64,000 nt of DNA, from contig NZ_VCEJ01000002.1 in NCBI RefSeq assembly GCF_005860805.1, positions 310,001-374,000 on the forward strand, given 5' to 3'. Below are positions 49,754 to 58,795 of the stretch, piece after piece (positions within the stretch are counted from its first letter, which is position 1; each line of letters starts with the position of its first letter). The notes under the pieces are model-generated. The model saw only the letters and a program-made list of their open reading frames with translations. It searched no databases and was not told where the DNA came from. The position numbers and the translations under genes are program-made. The stretch is from Dyadobacter luticola. Its GTDB lineage: Bacteria > Bacteroidota > Bacteroidia > Cytophagales > Spirosomataceae.

Positions 49754-52719
49754 TCTTCCTGCATTAAAGCAGCGAGGATTTTCTGAGCAGCGATAGAAAT
49801 GACTGTCCCGGGACCGAAAATCCCTTTAACCCCTGCATCGTACAGAAACTGATAATCCTGCGCGGGGATCACGCCGCCGGCAATTACCATAATGTCCTCC
49901 CGTCCCAAAGCTTTCAGCTCGGAAATCAGATCCGGGATCAATGTTTTGTGCCCGGCTGCGAGGCTGGATGCGCCGATTATGTGCACATCATTCTCAGCGG
50001 CCTGCCGTGCTGTTTCCTGTGGTGTCTGAAAAAGAGGGCCGATATCCACATCAAAGCCCAGATCAGCGAAACTCGTAGCGATCACTTTTGCGCCGCGGTC
50101 ATGCCCGTCCTGGCCCATTTTAGCGACCAATATCCGCGGACGCCGGCCTTCCATTTCTGCAAATTCATCCGACATTTTTAGCGCGAGCCTGAAATTCTCA
50201 TCATCGGAAGATTCGCTTTGATAAATACCTGAAACAGACCTGATCGTCGATTTATAGCGGCCGAATTCTTTTTCCATCGCATCCGAAATTTCACCCAATG
50301 TAGCTCTTTTGCGCGCGGCATCCACCGCCAGTGCTAGGAGGTTGCTGCTCATATCCCGGCCGCCTGGTTGGCTGCAAGCATTAGTGATCGCTGCCAGAGC
50401 GAGCACAACTTCTTCCTGATTACGCTCTTTTTTTATTTTATTCAAACCATCAATCTGTGCCTGCCTTACTGCCTGGTTATCAATGTCCAGCAATTCCAGC
50501 GGTTCCGGATTTTCTATTTTGAATCGGTTAACCCCTACGACTACATCCTTACCCGAATCGATCCTGGCTTGCTTTCGTGCCGCGGCTTCTTCAATGCGCA
50601 TTTTAGGAAGCCCGGTTTCAATGGCCTTGGTCATCCCGCCCAGCGCCTCCACTTCTTCAATCAGCTGCCAGGCTTTTTCCGCCAATTCTTTGGTCAGATA
50701 TTCCACATAATAAGAACCGCCCCAGGGATCCACGGCGTGGCAGAGGTCGGTTTCATGCTGGATAAACAACTGCGTATCCCGCGCGATCTTGGCTGAAAAA
50801 TCCGTCGGCAGCGCCATCGCTTCGTCCAGCGAATTGGTATGTAACGATTGGGTATGCCCCATCACCGCGGCCATCGCCTCGATGGTCGTTCGGGCAACAT
50901 TGTTGAATGGATCCTGCTCGGTAAGGCTGTACCCGCTGGTTTGGCAATGTGTACGCAGGGCAAGCGATTTTTCATTGGCGGGATCAAACTGCTTCACAAT
51001 TTTTGCCCAAAGCAGCCTGCCAGCTCGCATTTTAGCAATTTCCATAAAATGGTTCATGCCTATACCCCAGAAAAAAGAAAGCCGGGGGGCAAAATCGTCG
51101 ATGGAAATGCCTGCGCGGAGGCCGGTGCGAATGTATTCCAACCCGTCTGCGAGCGTATAGGCAAGCTCAATGTGCGCTGGGGCGCCCGCCTCGTGCATGT
51201 GATACCCGCTGATACTGATGGAGTTGAACTTCGGCATGAATCGGGAAGCGTAGGCGAAAATATCTCCCACAATCCGCATTGATGGGCCAGGCGGATAAAT
51301 GTAGGTGTTCCTGACCATGAACTCTTTGAGAATGTCATTTTGGATGGTGCCCGACAACTGCTCCGCCGCCACACCCTGCTCTTCCGCCGCCGCGATGAAA
51401 AAGGCCATCACCGGTATCACCGCCCCGTTCATCGTCATGGAAACCGACATTTGATCCAGCGGGATCTGGTCAAAGAGCACCTTCATATCGTCTACCGAAT
51501 CGATCGCCACACCCGCTTTTCCGACATCGCCGGTCACCCTCGGGTGGTCGGAATCGTAACCCCGGTGCGTCGCCAAATCGAAGGCGATGGACAGCCCTTT
51601 CTGTCCCGCTGCCAGGTTTCTTTTGTAAAATGAGTTGGATTCTGCCGCGGTAGAAAATCCTGCATATTGCCGGATCGTCCACGGGCGTTCGAGGTACATG
51701 CTGGCGTACGGTCCGCGCAGAAAAGGCGCCTTTCCTGCTCCGAAATGCAAATGTTCAGCGTCGAGAATATCTTCTTTGGTAAATGTGGGTTTTACCAAAA
51801 TACCCTCCGAAGTGACAACGCCTCTTCGTCTTTCCAGGCCAATATTTGACCCAAATGTCTCTTGCGTGCCAATGTTTCGGAAATCGGGTTGATGAGAATC
51901 CTTTTTGTAGTTCTCTAAAAACAAATCCCAGGCGGCATCAGCAATTTTAACTGACAAAGTTTCAATCAAATAAGATCCGGCAGCCGGGTCGGCCACAGCG
52001 CCCATGCCACCTTCAAATTCCAGTATCAGTGACACATTCCGGCCAATCCGTTCCGCGAACTCTTGCTGGGATTTTTCCTCCGTAAATTTATCAATAGTAA
52101 GTCCATCACAGCCGCCAATGATCGCGCTCATGGCTTCCGAAGCGGCGGAGATCATGTTGGTGTAGGGAGAGTGACCAACATTGTAAGAGACAGAAGTTCT
52201 GGCGTGGATAAATGGCTTGTAAATCCGGTCTGGTATCTCGTAAGCACAGGCAATCTTGCGAAGTAAAAACCGAAATGCCCTCAGTTTGGCTATTTCTTTA
52301 AGATATTGCGGCCCGATCGGGAAAGAAAATTTGATTGTATTGGAGACTTGCCCGACCGAAATTCCGTCGCCCGAGAAAGAATCCATGTGTGCAACAAAGG
52401 CTTCCAGCGCAGATGCCAGTTGCCGCGCCACATTGTCGCTATCTTTTTGATTTAATGTTATTTCTACAAAATATGGCTCTGGCTCGCCCGCATTTTCTGG
52501 TATCAAGATCCAGCCCGGCATCTTCTTCTGACATTGCTGCATGGCTGCCGCCAATTCCTGGTCAAGCTCTTCGCCGGTGTAATATGCCTCGACATGCAAT
52601 TGCGGCGCAACTGCCCAGCTTGCTGCCGAAACGAATTTCTGTTTCAGTTCTTTTGCCGCCAGTTTTTTCCAGGCGTCCTTATTCATCGGATCAAATTCTG
52701 AAAATAGCGAGGCTGACAT
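49750..52719 (-). CDS. Methylmalonyl-CoA mutase, MutA-like and MutB-like parts fused
   Basis: Cobalamin-dependent enzyme interconverting methylmalonyl-CoA and succinyl-CoA. At 989 residues it is much longer than MutB (~720). Residues ~1-290 resemble a shortened MutA-like subunit ([16 protein letters not shown], then TPY-like [16 protein letters not shown]). Residues ~300-989 are a full catalytic chain with [27 protein letters not shown] and the C-terminal B12 domain. Its cobalt-ligating His is H873 in QDGHDRGAK. Both parts lie in one frame with no stop, so this is a fusion, not a frameshift. The adjacent genes are unrelated. An alternative acyl substrate cannot be excluded, but MutB-like motifs dominate. 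Confidence 0.9.
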   Translation of the reverse strand: MSASLFSEFDPMNKDAWKKLAAKELKQKFVSAASWAVAPQLHVEAYYTGEELDQELAAAMQQCQKKMPGWILIPENAGEPEPYFVEITLNQKDSDNVARQLASALEAFVAHMDSFSGDGISVGQVSNTIKFSFPIGPQYLKEIAKLRAFRFLLRKIACAYEIPDRIYKPFIHARTSVSYNVGHSPYTNMISAASEAMSAIIGGCDGLTIDKFTEEKSQQEFAERIGRNVSLILEFEGGMGAVADPAAGSYLIETLSVKIADAAWDLFLENYKKDSHQPDFRNIGTQETFGSNIGLERRRGVVTSEGILVKPTFTKEDILDAEHLHFGAGKAPFLRGPYASMYLERPWTIRQYAGFSTAAESNSFYKRNLAAGQKGLSIAFDLATHRGYDSDHPRVTGDVGKAGVAIDSVDDMKVLFDQIPLDQMSVSMTMNGAVIPVMAFFIAAAEEQGVAAEQLSGTIQNDILKEFMVRNTYIYPPGPSMRIVGDIFAYASRFMPKFNSISISGYHMHEAGAPAHIELAYTLADGLEYIRTGLRAGISIDDFAPRLSFFWGIGMNHFMEIAKMRAGRLLWAKIVKQFDPANEKSLALRTHCQTSGYSLTEQDPFNNVARTTIEAMAAVMGHTQSLHTNSLDEAMALPTDFSAKIARDTQLFIQHETDLCHAVDPWGGSYYVEYLTKELAEKAWQLIEEVEALGGMTKAIETGLPKMRIEEAAARKQARIDSGKDVVVGVNRFKIENPEPLELLDIDNQAVRQAQIDGLNKIKKERNQEEVVLALAAITNACSQPGGRDMSSNLLALAVDAARKRATLGEISDAMEKEFGRYKSTIRSVSGIYQSESSDDENFRLALKMSDEFAEMEGRRPRILVAKMGQDGHDRGAKVIATSFADLGFDVDIGPLFQTPQETARQAAENDVHIIGASSLAAGHKTLIPDLISELKALGREDIMVIAGGVIPAQDYQFLYDAGVKGIFGPGTVISIAAQKILAALMQED

Positions 52720-52904
52720 TTTTTCGATTTAGCAGCGTAAAAAGAAGTTTCTGGTATTGGCAAAGCTACAAATTTGAAGCTATAAATCTGTCTGCCCGCG
52801 ACTTAGCAAACGCCGAAAAAATGCGGCGACATTATTCCTTTTGTATTTTATTCCAAGGCTTGGAGAAACATGCCTTTGATGTTAAATTGAACCCTTGGAC
52901 AACC

Positions 52905-52933
52905 TTGTGGGATCAGGTATTTTTATATCTTTG
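52905..52933 (+). promoter_or_regulatory. Bacteroidetes promoter for dnaA
   Basis: TTG at 52905-52907 is followed after 18 bp by TATCTTTG (52926-52933), which matches TAnnTTTG at the usual spacing. Transcription would start about 25 bp before TTG 52963, which supports a start codon downstream of 52940. Confidence 0.65.
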
Positions 52934-52962
52934 CCGTCCCTAAAAAATTTAAAGCACGGAGA

Positions 52963-54405
52963 TTGGTAAGCTACACATTGGAAAGATCGAACGCATATAG
53001 AGAAGTCGACCAGATTTGGGATGCCTGCCTGAGGATTATTCAGCAGCATATTCCTGACGAAAGTTTCAGGACCTGGTTCGAACCTATCCGGCCGTTAAAG
53101 CTTTACGGTAAAGTACTTACGATCCAGGTGCCGAGCCAATTTTTCTATGAATGGCTGGAAGATAACTATGTGAATTTGCTGCGGAAGGCGCTCGATTATG
53201 CGATCGGCCGGGACGGTATGCTGGAATATTCGATCATTGTCGATACCGGCAACGAAAAGCATCAGCCACTGACGATGAATGTTTCCACACAGAAATCGCC
53301 GAATTATGCCAAGCCCGACAACTTTGTAAATGATCCCCGGCTCGGTTTAAACCACAAGGAAAAAGACCAGGATTCGATGAACCTGGATACTTATCTGAAC
53401 CCGAATTATTCATTTGATAATTTTATTGAAGGTGATTGTAACCGGCTAGCACGGTCGGCGGGATTTGCGGTGGCGCAGCGTCCTGGCCTCACGTCCTTCA
53501 ACCCGCTGATGATGTACGGCGGGGTAGGGCTCGGCAAAACCCATTTGGTGCAGGCGATAGGGAATTACATTATGAACCACTTCGATAACAAGCTGGTGCT
53601 GTATGTGTCGTCCGAGAAGTTTACCAATCAATTTATCAACTCCATTAAAAATAACACATTGCAGGACTTCACCGACTTTTACATGAAGGTCGATGTACTT
53701 GCGATTGATGATGTGCAGTTTCTTTCAGGCAAGGAAAAAACGCAGGACACATTCTTCCATATTTTTAACCACCTGCACCAGCTTGGTAAGCAGATCATTA
53801 TGACCAGCGACCGGCCGCCGCGAGAACTTCAAGGCTTGCAGGACCGTCTTCTATCGCGGTTTAAATGGGGTTTGACGGCGGATTTACAGGCGCCGGATTT
53901 TGAGACGCGTATTGCGATCATTCAGAAGAAGATCCAGTCTGAAGGTATTGCGATTGATTATGATGTGATTGAATACATTGCGCATAGCGTGAATTCCAAT
54001 GTACGTGAACTGGAAGGTGTGATTGTGTCCCTGATGGCGCAGGCTTCGCTCACCCGCCGCGAAATCGATGTGGAGCTGGCCAAGAATACCTTGCGCAACA
54101 TTGTCATGAATGAAAGCAAGGAAGTAACCATCGATACGATCCAGGAAGTGATTGCCGATTATTTCCAGGTGACCATCGCCGATTTGAAAAGTAAGAGCCG
54201 CAAAAAGGAAGTCGTTTACCCGCGTCAGCTGGCGATGTTCCTGGCAAAAGAATACACCGATCTGCCCCTCAAATCCATCGGCTACCATTTCGGCGGCCGT
54301 GATCACAGCACCGTGATCCACTCGATCCAAAGCGTGAACCTGCTGATGGACGAAACGCCCGACGTGGAAGAAACTTTGCAGAAGCTTCGCAGTTACTTTA
54401 AATAA
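52963..54405 (+). CDS. dnaA: Chromosomal replication initiator DnaA
   Basis: AAA+ protein that binds DnaA boxes and opens the origin. Domain I (WDACLRIIQQHIPDESFRTWFEPI) is followed by a variable linker (~100-150). The AAA+ core has Walker A GGVGLGKT at 186-193 and Walker B VLAIDDVQFL. The C-terminal DNA-binding domain has the box-recognition signature GGRDHSTVIHSI. 480 residues. The start codon is TTG (52963); a second in-frame TTG at 52978 gives MERSNAYREVDQ and cannot be excluded. No ATG fits. Few DnaA-box-like 9-mers are visible around the gene, so the origin is probably elsewhere. Confidence 0.97.
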   Translation: MVSYTLERSNAYREVDQIWDACLRIIQQHIPDESFRTWFEPIRPLKLYGKVLTIQVPSQFFYEWLEDNYVNLLRKALDYAIGRDGMLEYSIIVDTGNEKHQPLTMNVSTQKSPNYAKPDNFVNDPRLGLNHKEKDQDSMNLDTYLNPNYSFDNFIEGDCNRLARSAGFAVAQRPGLTSFNPLMMYGGVGLGKTHLVQAIGNYIMNHFDNKLVLYVSSEKFTNQFINSIKNNTLQDFTDFYMKVDVLAIDDVQFLSGKEKTQDTFFHIFNHLHQLGKQIIMTSDRPPRELQGLQDRLLSRFKWGLTADLQAPDFETRIAIIQKKIQSEGIAIDYDVIEYIAHSVNSNVRELEGVIVSLMAQASLTRREIDVELAKNTLRNIVMNESKEVTIDTIQEVIADYFQVTIADLKSKSRKKEVVYPRQLAMFLAKEYTDLPLKSIGYHFGGRDHSTVIHSIQSVNLLMDETPDVEETLQKLRSYFK

Positions 54406-54421
54406 CATTTGACGTACCAAG

Positions 54422-54451
54422 AATCAGGTAACATTACTTATCCTGATTTTT
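54422..54451 (+). terminator. Weak terminator after dnaA
   Basis: AATCAGG / CCTGATT stem with a 13-base loop and a short T-run, just downstream of dnaA. Confidence 0.6.
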
Positions 54452-54457
54452 AGTCAT

Positions 54458-55495
54458 TTGGTCCCCACACTTATCACCCGGTCGCAGATCTGCGACATTA
54501 CCTGGAACAAGCTCATCGAGCATTCCGGACAAGCAGTTGTTTATGGTTTTACCTTCTATCTCGATCTGGTTTGCGAGAGCTGGAAGGCACTTATATGGCC
54601 TGAAAACGGGGATTATGAAATTGTCATGCCGATACCTGTGCGAAGAAAGCTGGGTATTGAACTGGTTTATCAACCCTTGTTTTGTCAGTATCTCGGGATT
54701 TTTTCCAAATTGGAATTGACAATCGAGCAGGCAGCAGCATTTTGCAGAACATTATCTGCCCACTTTTCCTACATATCGGCTTATCATTTCAATCCCGAAA
54801 ATTTCCAGGCGCTGCAAAAGATTCGATATGAATTGAATGCGTGCAGTTTTACTGAAAACGCAACTTACTGGCTGAATCTGGGAAGTGGTTATGAAAAGAT
54901 TTTTAGCAAATACGCAAAAGATCGATGGGCTAATTTAAAGAAGGCTAAAAACGCTAACTGGGAAATTCTGAAAAGTGACAGGATACATCCGCTGATATTT
55001 TTATTTGTCCAAAACCACGCACGAAACATTTCCGGTGGCGTGGACCCTTCGGCTTATAATAGGCTTGAAGGGATTTTTGAGATTATGAAACGTTTAAAAT
55101 CAACCGATATCTGGTATGCGCATCGGGATGGTATCATTCATGCAGGAATTCTGGTGATCCGCTACGCAGGCAGGGCTATTTTTCTTTTTAATGCAGCCGA
55201 TGAAATGGGAAGAAAGTTGAATGCAAGAACCTGGCTGCTGGATCGGTATTTCTCAGACTGTGCCGGTACCGAAAATCTGTTTGATTTTGAAAGTCCGGAA
55301 GTGGAGTCGATCTCAGGTTTTTACCAAAGTTTTGGGAGTGAGAGAACTCCTTATTTGGTCATGTCTAAAAACCGGTTGTGGCTACCTTTTCGGCAACTTC
55401 AAAATTTGAGAAAATTGGGAAGATTAAAACCAGTTGAGCTCTTTACGAAGGCCCTTATACGATTTGAGGTCCATTTCCAGCGATCCTATCATTAA
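54458..55495 (+). CDS. GNAT/FemAB-like acyltransferase family protein
   Basis: Looks like a member of the GNAT/FemAB-like acyltransferase superfamily, but only by overall pattern. The DUF-type N-terminal half ends in EIVMPIPVRRKLGIELVYQPLF. The C-terminal half has FSKYAKDRWANLKKAKN, IWYAHRDGIIHAGILVIRYAGRAIFLFNAAD, a beta-strand and helix order expected for an acetyl-CoA-binding fold. 345 residues, no signal peptide. The start is a TTG at 54458, the first possible one after a stop in this frame, and is uncertain. The last 72 bp overlap the 3' end of the convergent DUF3108 gene. Substrate unknown. Confidence 0.72.
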   Translation: MVPTLITRSQICDITWNKLIEHSGQAVVYGFTFYLDLVCESWKALIWPENGDYEIVMPIPVRRKLGIELVYQPLFCQYLGIFSKLELTIEQAAAFCRTLSAHFSYISAYHFNPENFQALQKIRYELNACSFTENATYWLNLGSGYEKIFSKYAKDRWANLKKAKNANWEILKSDRIHPLIFLFVQNHARNISGGVDPSAYNRLEGIFEIMKRLKSTDIWYAHRDGIIHAGILVIRYAGRAIFLFNAADEMGRKLNARTWLLDRYFSDCAGTENLFDFESPEVESISGFYQSFGSERTPYLVMSKNRLWLPFRQLQNLRKLGRLKPVELFTKALIRFEVHFQRSYH

Positions 55496-56233
55496 TTCCA
55501 CTTCGGCCTTCACCGGAATCTTATTTGAGTCATCGGACACCCACAAACGCATCGCGCCTTCTCCTTTGAAAAACTTATTATCCGGGATCAGCGGGTTGAT
55601 TCTCAGCACGCGCGTCTTCCCGAATTTCGTTTTGATTACATCTTTGCCAACATACCGGACGCGCAGTTTGTAAACTTGTCCGTCGAAGAATGTGGGTACT
55701 TCAATGACTTCACCCTCAGATACTTTATCAAAATTGATGGTGCGTAAATAAAAGTATCCGCTGATAATGTCGTGAATGTTGTTGGGGACATTAAATGTCT
55801 TTGACTCGTCCTTAATGTTAGAAATTGCCTGGTCTTTGTTGTGGTTAAAATATACGGTTTCTTCTTTTCTGTACCGGTTTTCCTGGATCTGGCGCTCAAA
55901 CATGTGCGGTAAAATAGCGGTGGTATCAATGTATGACCGCCAGGTATCGCGCACTTTGGAAATCAGGTCAAATGCGCCAACCGTCCGGCCAGTCACGGCC
56001 ACTTTGTAGCAAGGCCTGCTATTGATCACAGATACCGATTTACCCACTTCGACCCTCGCCTCTGCCGCATTGATAAATCCATAGTGGACGCGATATTCAA
56101 CTCTTTCACCAGCGCCGAAACTGTGGTTGGGAACTACACGCGTCTGCTCGAATTTTTCGTCGAATTGACGAAAAGAAAGAAATAAAATGACGGAGGATAT
56201 GGCTAATATTAAGTAAGATCTCTTCATGCTCAT
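55424..56233 (-). CDS. DUF3108 domain protein, exported
   Basis: DUF3108 family, exported proteins of unknown role in the outer-envelope region. A hydrophobic N-terminal segment (LILAISSVILFLSF) works as a signal or anchor. The domain is recognised from GERVEYRVHYGFINAAEARVEV, AFDLISKVRDTWRSYIDT and the late RVLRINPLIP strand. 269 residues. ATG 56233 or 56227 can start it. Four bases separate it from the upstream aminopeptidase-like gene, so both are on one transcript. Its 3' end runs 72 bp into the opposite gene. Confidence 0.85.
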   Translation of the reverse strand: MSMKRSYLILAISSVILFLSFRQFDEKFEQTRVVPNHSFGAGERVEYRVHYGFINAAEARVEVGKSVSVINSRPCYKVAVTGRTVGAFDLISKVRDTWRSYIDTTAILPHMFERQIQENRYRKEETVYFNHNKDQAISNIKDESKTFNVPNNIHDIISGYFYLRTINFDKVSEGEVIEVPTFFDGQVYKLRVRYVGKDVIKTKFGKTRVLRINPLIPDNKFFKGEGAMRLWVSDDSNKIPVKAEVELMIGSLEMDLKSYKGLRKELNWF

Positions 56234-56237
56234 GGTA

Positions 56238-57281
56238 TTACAAAGAGGGGTATTTCGATTTCAGGTAGGTTAAATAATTTTTAAAATCGCCTCCAAACTT
56301 GTTTTCAAACTCGTTAAGAAACACATTTTGTTTCGATTTATAAGTCAGGTAACTGATGAAATACGCGTTGTTCGGCAGCTGCTGGTCAGCGACTTTTTTT
56401 GTTGTAAACGTCCTGCGACCTGCAAGCAGTGTATCGGCGTCACCGAGTATCGTCGCAATCAGTTGATTTTTCAATGAATCCTTCTTCTTGTCCGGCAACG
56501 GGTTGTTACCGAATGTTTTATAAAGGCTATCCAACTTCACCGCTCCACGCAACATGTGCCCCGAATAGGCATCATTGAATTTTTTCGAATACTGGTATGT
56601 ACGTAATTGCGGGGAATCCAGACCATACTTGTATTTCAAAAAACGTATAGCGCCTTGATCACCGACAAAACTGGCCAGGTTTTCGTTTAATTCAAGGTTA
56701 TTTTTCACAAAAAGCGTACCATGTGTCAATTCGTGCAGGATCAGGTTTGCGAGGCTTCCATCCTTTCTTCTCAGCATGCTCGACAGGATCGGGTCTTTAA
56801 AGTAACCCAATGTTGACCAGGCAGATACGTCGCCGATATCCGTATCCAAACCTTCTTTGATCAGCGCTTTTTCTTCGGTAACCGCTTTGGTTGAGTCAAA
56901 AAAACCTTTGTAAGGAAATGTTCCGACGATGGGAAAATGAAACAGGTGCGGTTCAATTTTGTAGCGTGGTGATGCCGTAATGAGCCAGATCAGCGGTTTT
57001 CCATGCTGGTTATAAAATGTCGTGTAATTTTTGGAAGGCGTAAGTCCCAAAGAATCAACCCCGAATTTCTTGATTTCTTCAATCAGCTTGATCCGTGCTT
57101 TCAATGAATCAGGGAATGTCGTATCATTTAAAACGTCTTCTACATCCTCAACATTCATTAATATGCCAATCTGGCCTTTGGCCTGCATGTAGCCGTAGCT
57201 TAGGATTTCATGGTAAAACGCGCCCAGAATGATGAGCGCCACGAATAATGCAAGCAATATCTTTTTAAACACTGACTTCAA
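56238..57281 (-). CDS. Putative membrane-anchored aminopeptidase (zinc HExxH protein)
   Basis: Matches the putative aminopeptidase family with an HExxH zinc site, typically ~350 residues. One N-terminal membrane segment (~8-24) anchors it with the rest outside the inner membrane. The zinc motif is HELTH at 183-187, with the likely third ligand E200 in ELNENLASF. The GDVSAWSTLGYFKDPILSSML stretch before it is typical of the family. No clear inhibitory or prodomain. It is co-transcribed with the DUF3108 gene. Substrate not known. Confidence 0.83.
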   Translation of the reverse strand: MKSVFKKILLALFVALIILGAFYHEILSYGYMQAKGQIGILMNVEDVEDVLNDTTFPDSLKARIKLIEEIKKFGVDSLGLTPSKNYTTFYNQHGKPLIWLITASPRYKIEPHLFHFPIVGTFPYKGFFDSTKAVTEEKALIKEGLDTDIGDVSAWSTLGYFKDPILSSMLRRKDGSLANLILHELTHGTLFVKNNLELNENLASFVGDQGAIRFLKYKYGLDSPQLRTYQYSKKFNDAYSGHMLRGAVKLDSLYKTFGNNPLPDKKKDSLKNQLIATILGDADTLLAGRRTFTTKKVADQQLPNNAYFISYLTYKSKQNVFLNEFENKFGGDFKNYLTYLKSKYPSL

Positions 57282-57660
57282 ATTAAATTAAAGATTTACA
57301 GAGCGGGACGTTTTTCACTTCGTAAAACTATTGAAAAACAAATCGTAAATGGTGCCGTAAGGTATACGTTTAAACCGGTGAATAAGTTGTGAAAGCTTAC
57401 TGCAAATTAAGCCTGATTTATGGCTCTTACCGTTAGTTAATTGATATTGACCCTTGGCTAAATGAAATTTTGAGGATTGTCAAAAAACAGGGTGGAATAG
57501 CACTTTCTACAAGAGATATTTACATTTTCGAAGGAGAACAACATTGTATTTGTGCGCGAAATTTGGTATTTTTACAAGAGAATTAAAGACCAGTTTTAAG
57601 CGGTTTTTGTGCAGCAGAGGCCGTTTTTTTTGTACAAACTAAATTTTCCGCTACCATTTT
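57282..57660. other. Gene-free spacer between the aminopeptidase gene and recA
   Basis: 379 bp between divergent genes. I see no ORF of worth, tRNA or clear riboswitch. It holds a perfect palindrome TTTGTACAAA at 57629-57638, 23 bp before the recA ATG, which could be an operator, and A/T-rich DNA with no TAnnTTTG match I would trust. Confidence 0.6.
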
Positions 57661-58728
57661 ATGGCACAACCGACCACGGATAAAGACAACAAACTAAAAG
57701 CATTACAAACTACGCTCGAAAAGCTTGACAAAGCCTACGGAAAAGGCACCGTGATGCGATTGAGCGACAGCAAGGTTTTAGACATTCCAGTTATTTCTAC
57801 CGGCTCCCTGGGCCTCGACCTTGCGCTTGGCGTAGGTGGTGTACCACGCGGCAGGGTAGTTGAAATTTATGGTCCTGAATCGTCAGGTAAAACAACATTA
57901 TCCATGCACTGCATTGCCGAGGCGCAGAAAAAAGGCGGCCTCGCAGCATTCATAGACGCAGAGCATGCATTCGATCGCTCTTATGCTGAAAAATTAGGTA
58001 TTGATACCAGCAATTTGCTGATCTCGCAGCCTGACAGCGGTGAGCAGGCACTTGAAATTGCCGAACATTTGATCAGCAGCGGCGCCGTGGATATCATTGT
58101 CATTGACTCCGTTGCGGCACTTGTACCACGCGCTGAGCTTGAAGGCGAAATGGGCGATAGTAAAATGGGTTTACAGGCACGTTTGATGTCACAAGCCCTG
58201 CGCAAGCTGACCGGCGTCATCAACAAAACCGGTTGCTGCTGTATTTTCATCAACCAGCTGCGTGAAAAAATCGGTGTCATGTTCGGTAACCCTGAAACTA
58301 CGACCGGTGGTAATGCGCTGAAATATTACGCTTCGGTACGTCTGGATATCCGTCGTGTTGGACAGATTAAAGAAAGCGCCGATGCAATCCTAGGAAACCG
58401 TACGCGGGTGAAGGTGGTGAAGAACAAAGTAGCGCCTCCATTTAAAGTCGTGGAGTTCGACATTATGTACGGTGAAGGTATTTCCAAGGTAGGAGAGGTG
58501 ATCGACCTTGCAGTGGAGTTGGAGATTGTGAAGAAAGCCGGATCCTGGTTTAGTTATGGCGGAAACCGTCTTGGACAAGGACGTGATGCTGTGAAGGCAC
58601 TTCTGAAAGACAATCCTGAATTGCTGGAAGAGCTTGAAGCAAAAGTTCGCGGGAAAGTGAACGACGAACCAGATTCTCTGATCGATACCAGCGAACCAAA
58701 TGTGGTGGACGAAGGAACGCCATCCTGA
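57661..58728 (+). CDS. recA: Recombinase RecA
   Basis: Strand-exchange ATPase for homologous recombination and DNA repair. Walker A GPESSGKT is at 71-78. [22 protein letters not shown] (Walker B and loop L1) and [22 protein letters not shown] (loop L2) are classic RecA. 355 residues, including the acidic C-terminal tail. ATG at 57661 is the only good start. A strong bidirectional terminator follows. Confidence 0.98.
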   Translation: MAQPTTDKDNKLKALQTTLEKLDKAYGKGTVMRLSDSKVLDIPVISTGSLGLDLALGVGGVPRGRVVEIYGPESSGKTTLSMHCIAEAQKKGGLAAFIDAEHAFDRSYAEKLGIDTSNLLISQPDSGEQALEIAEHLISSGAVDIIVIDSVAALVPRAELEGEMGDSKMGLQARLMSQALRKLTGVINKTGCCCIFINQLREKIGVMFGNPETTTGGNALKYYASVRLDIRRVGQIKESADAILGNRTRVKVVKNKVAPPFKVVEFDIMYGEGISKVGEVIDLAVELEIVKKAGSWFSYGGNRLGQGRDAVKALLKDNPELLEELEAKVRGKVNDEPDSLIDTSEPNVVDEGTPS

Positions 58729-58748
58729 TATTTGGAGTAAGCTCTAAT

Positions 58749-58782
58749 AAAAAATGCCCTGTTTTTGAAGCAGGGCATTTTT
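58749..58782. terminator. Bidirectional terminator after recA
   Basis: ATGCCCTG / CAGGGCAT stem with a nine-base loop, A-run on the left and T-run on the right. It lies between recA and the convergent AAA+ gene. Confidence 0.88.
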
Positions 58783-58795
58783 GTTGATTTATATT

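Noticed and set aside
52720..52962. Origin of replication next to dnaA
   Set aside because: No cluster of DnaA boxes seen in the spacer or downstream of dnaA.
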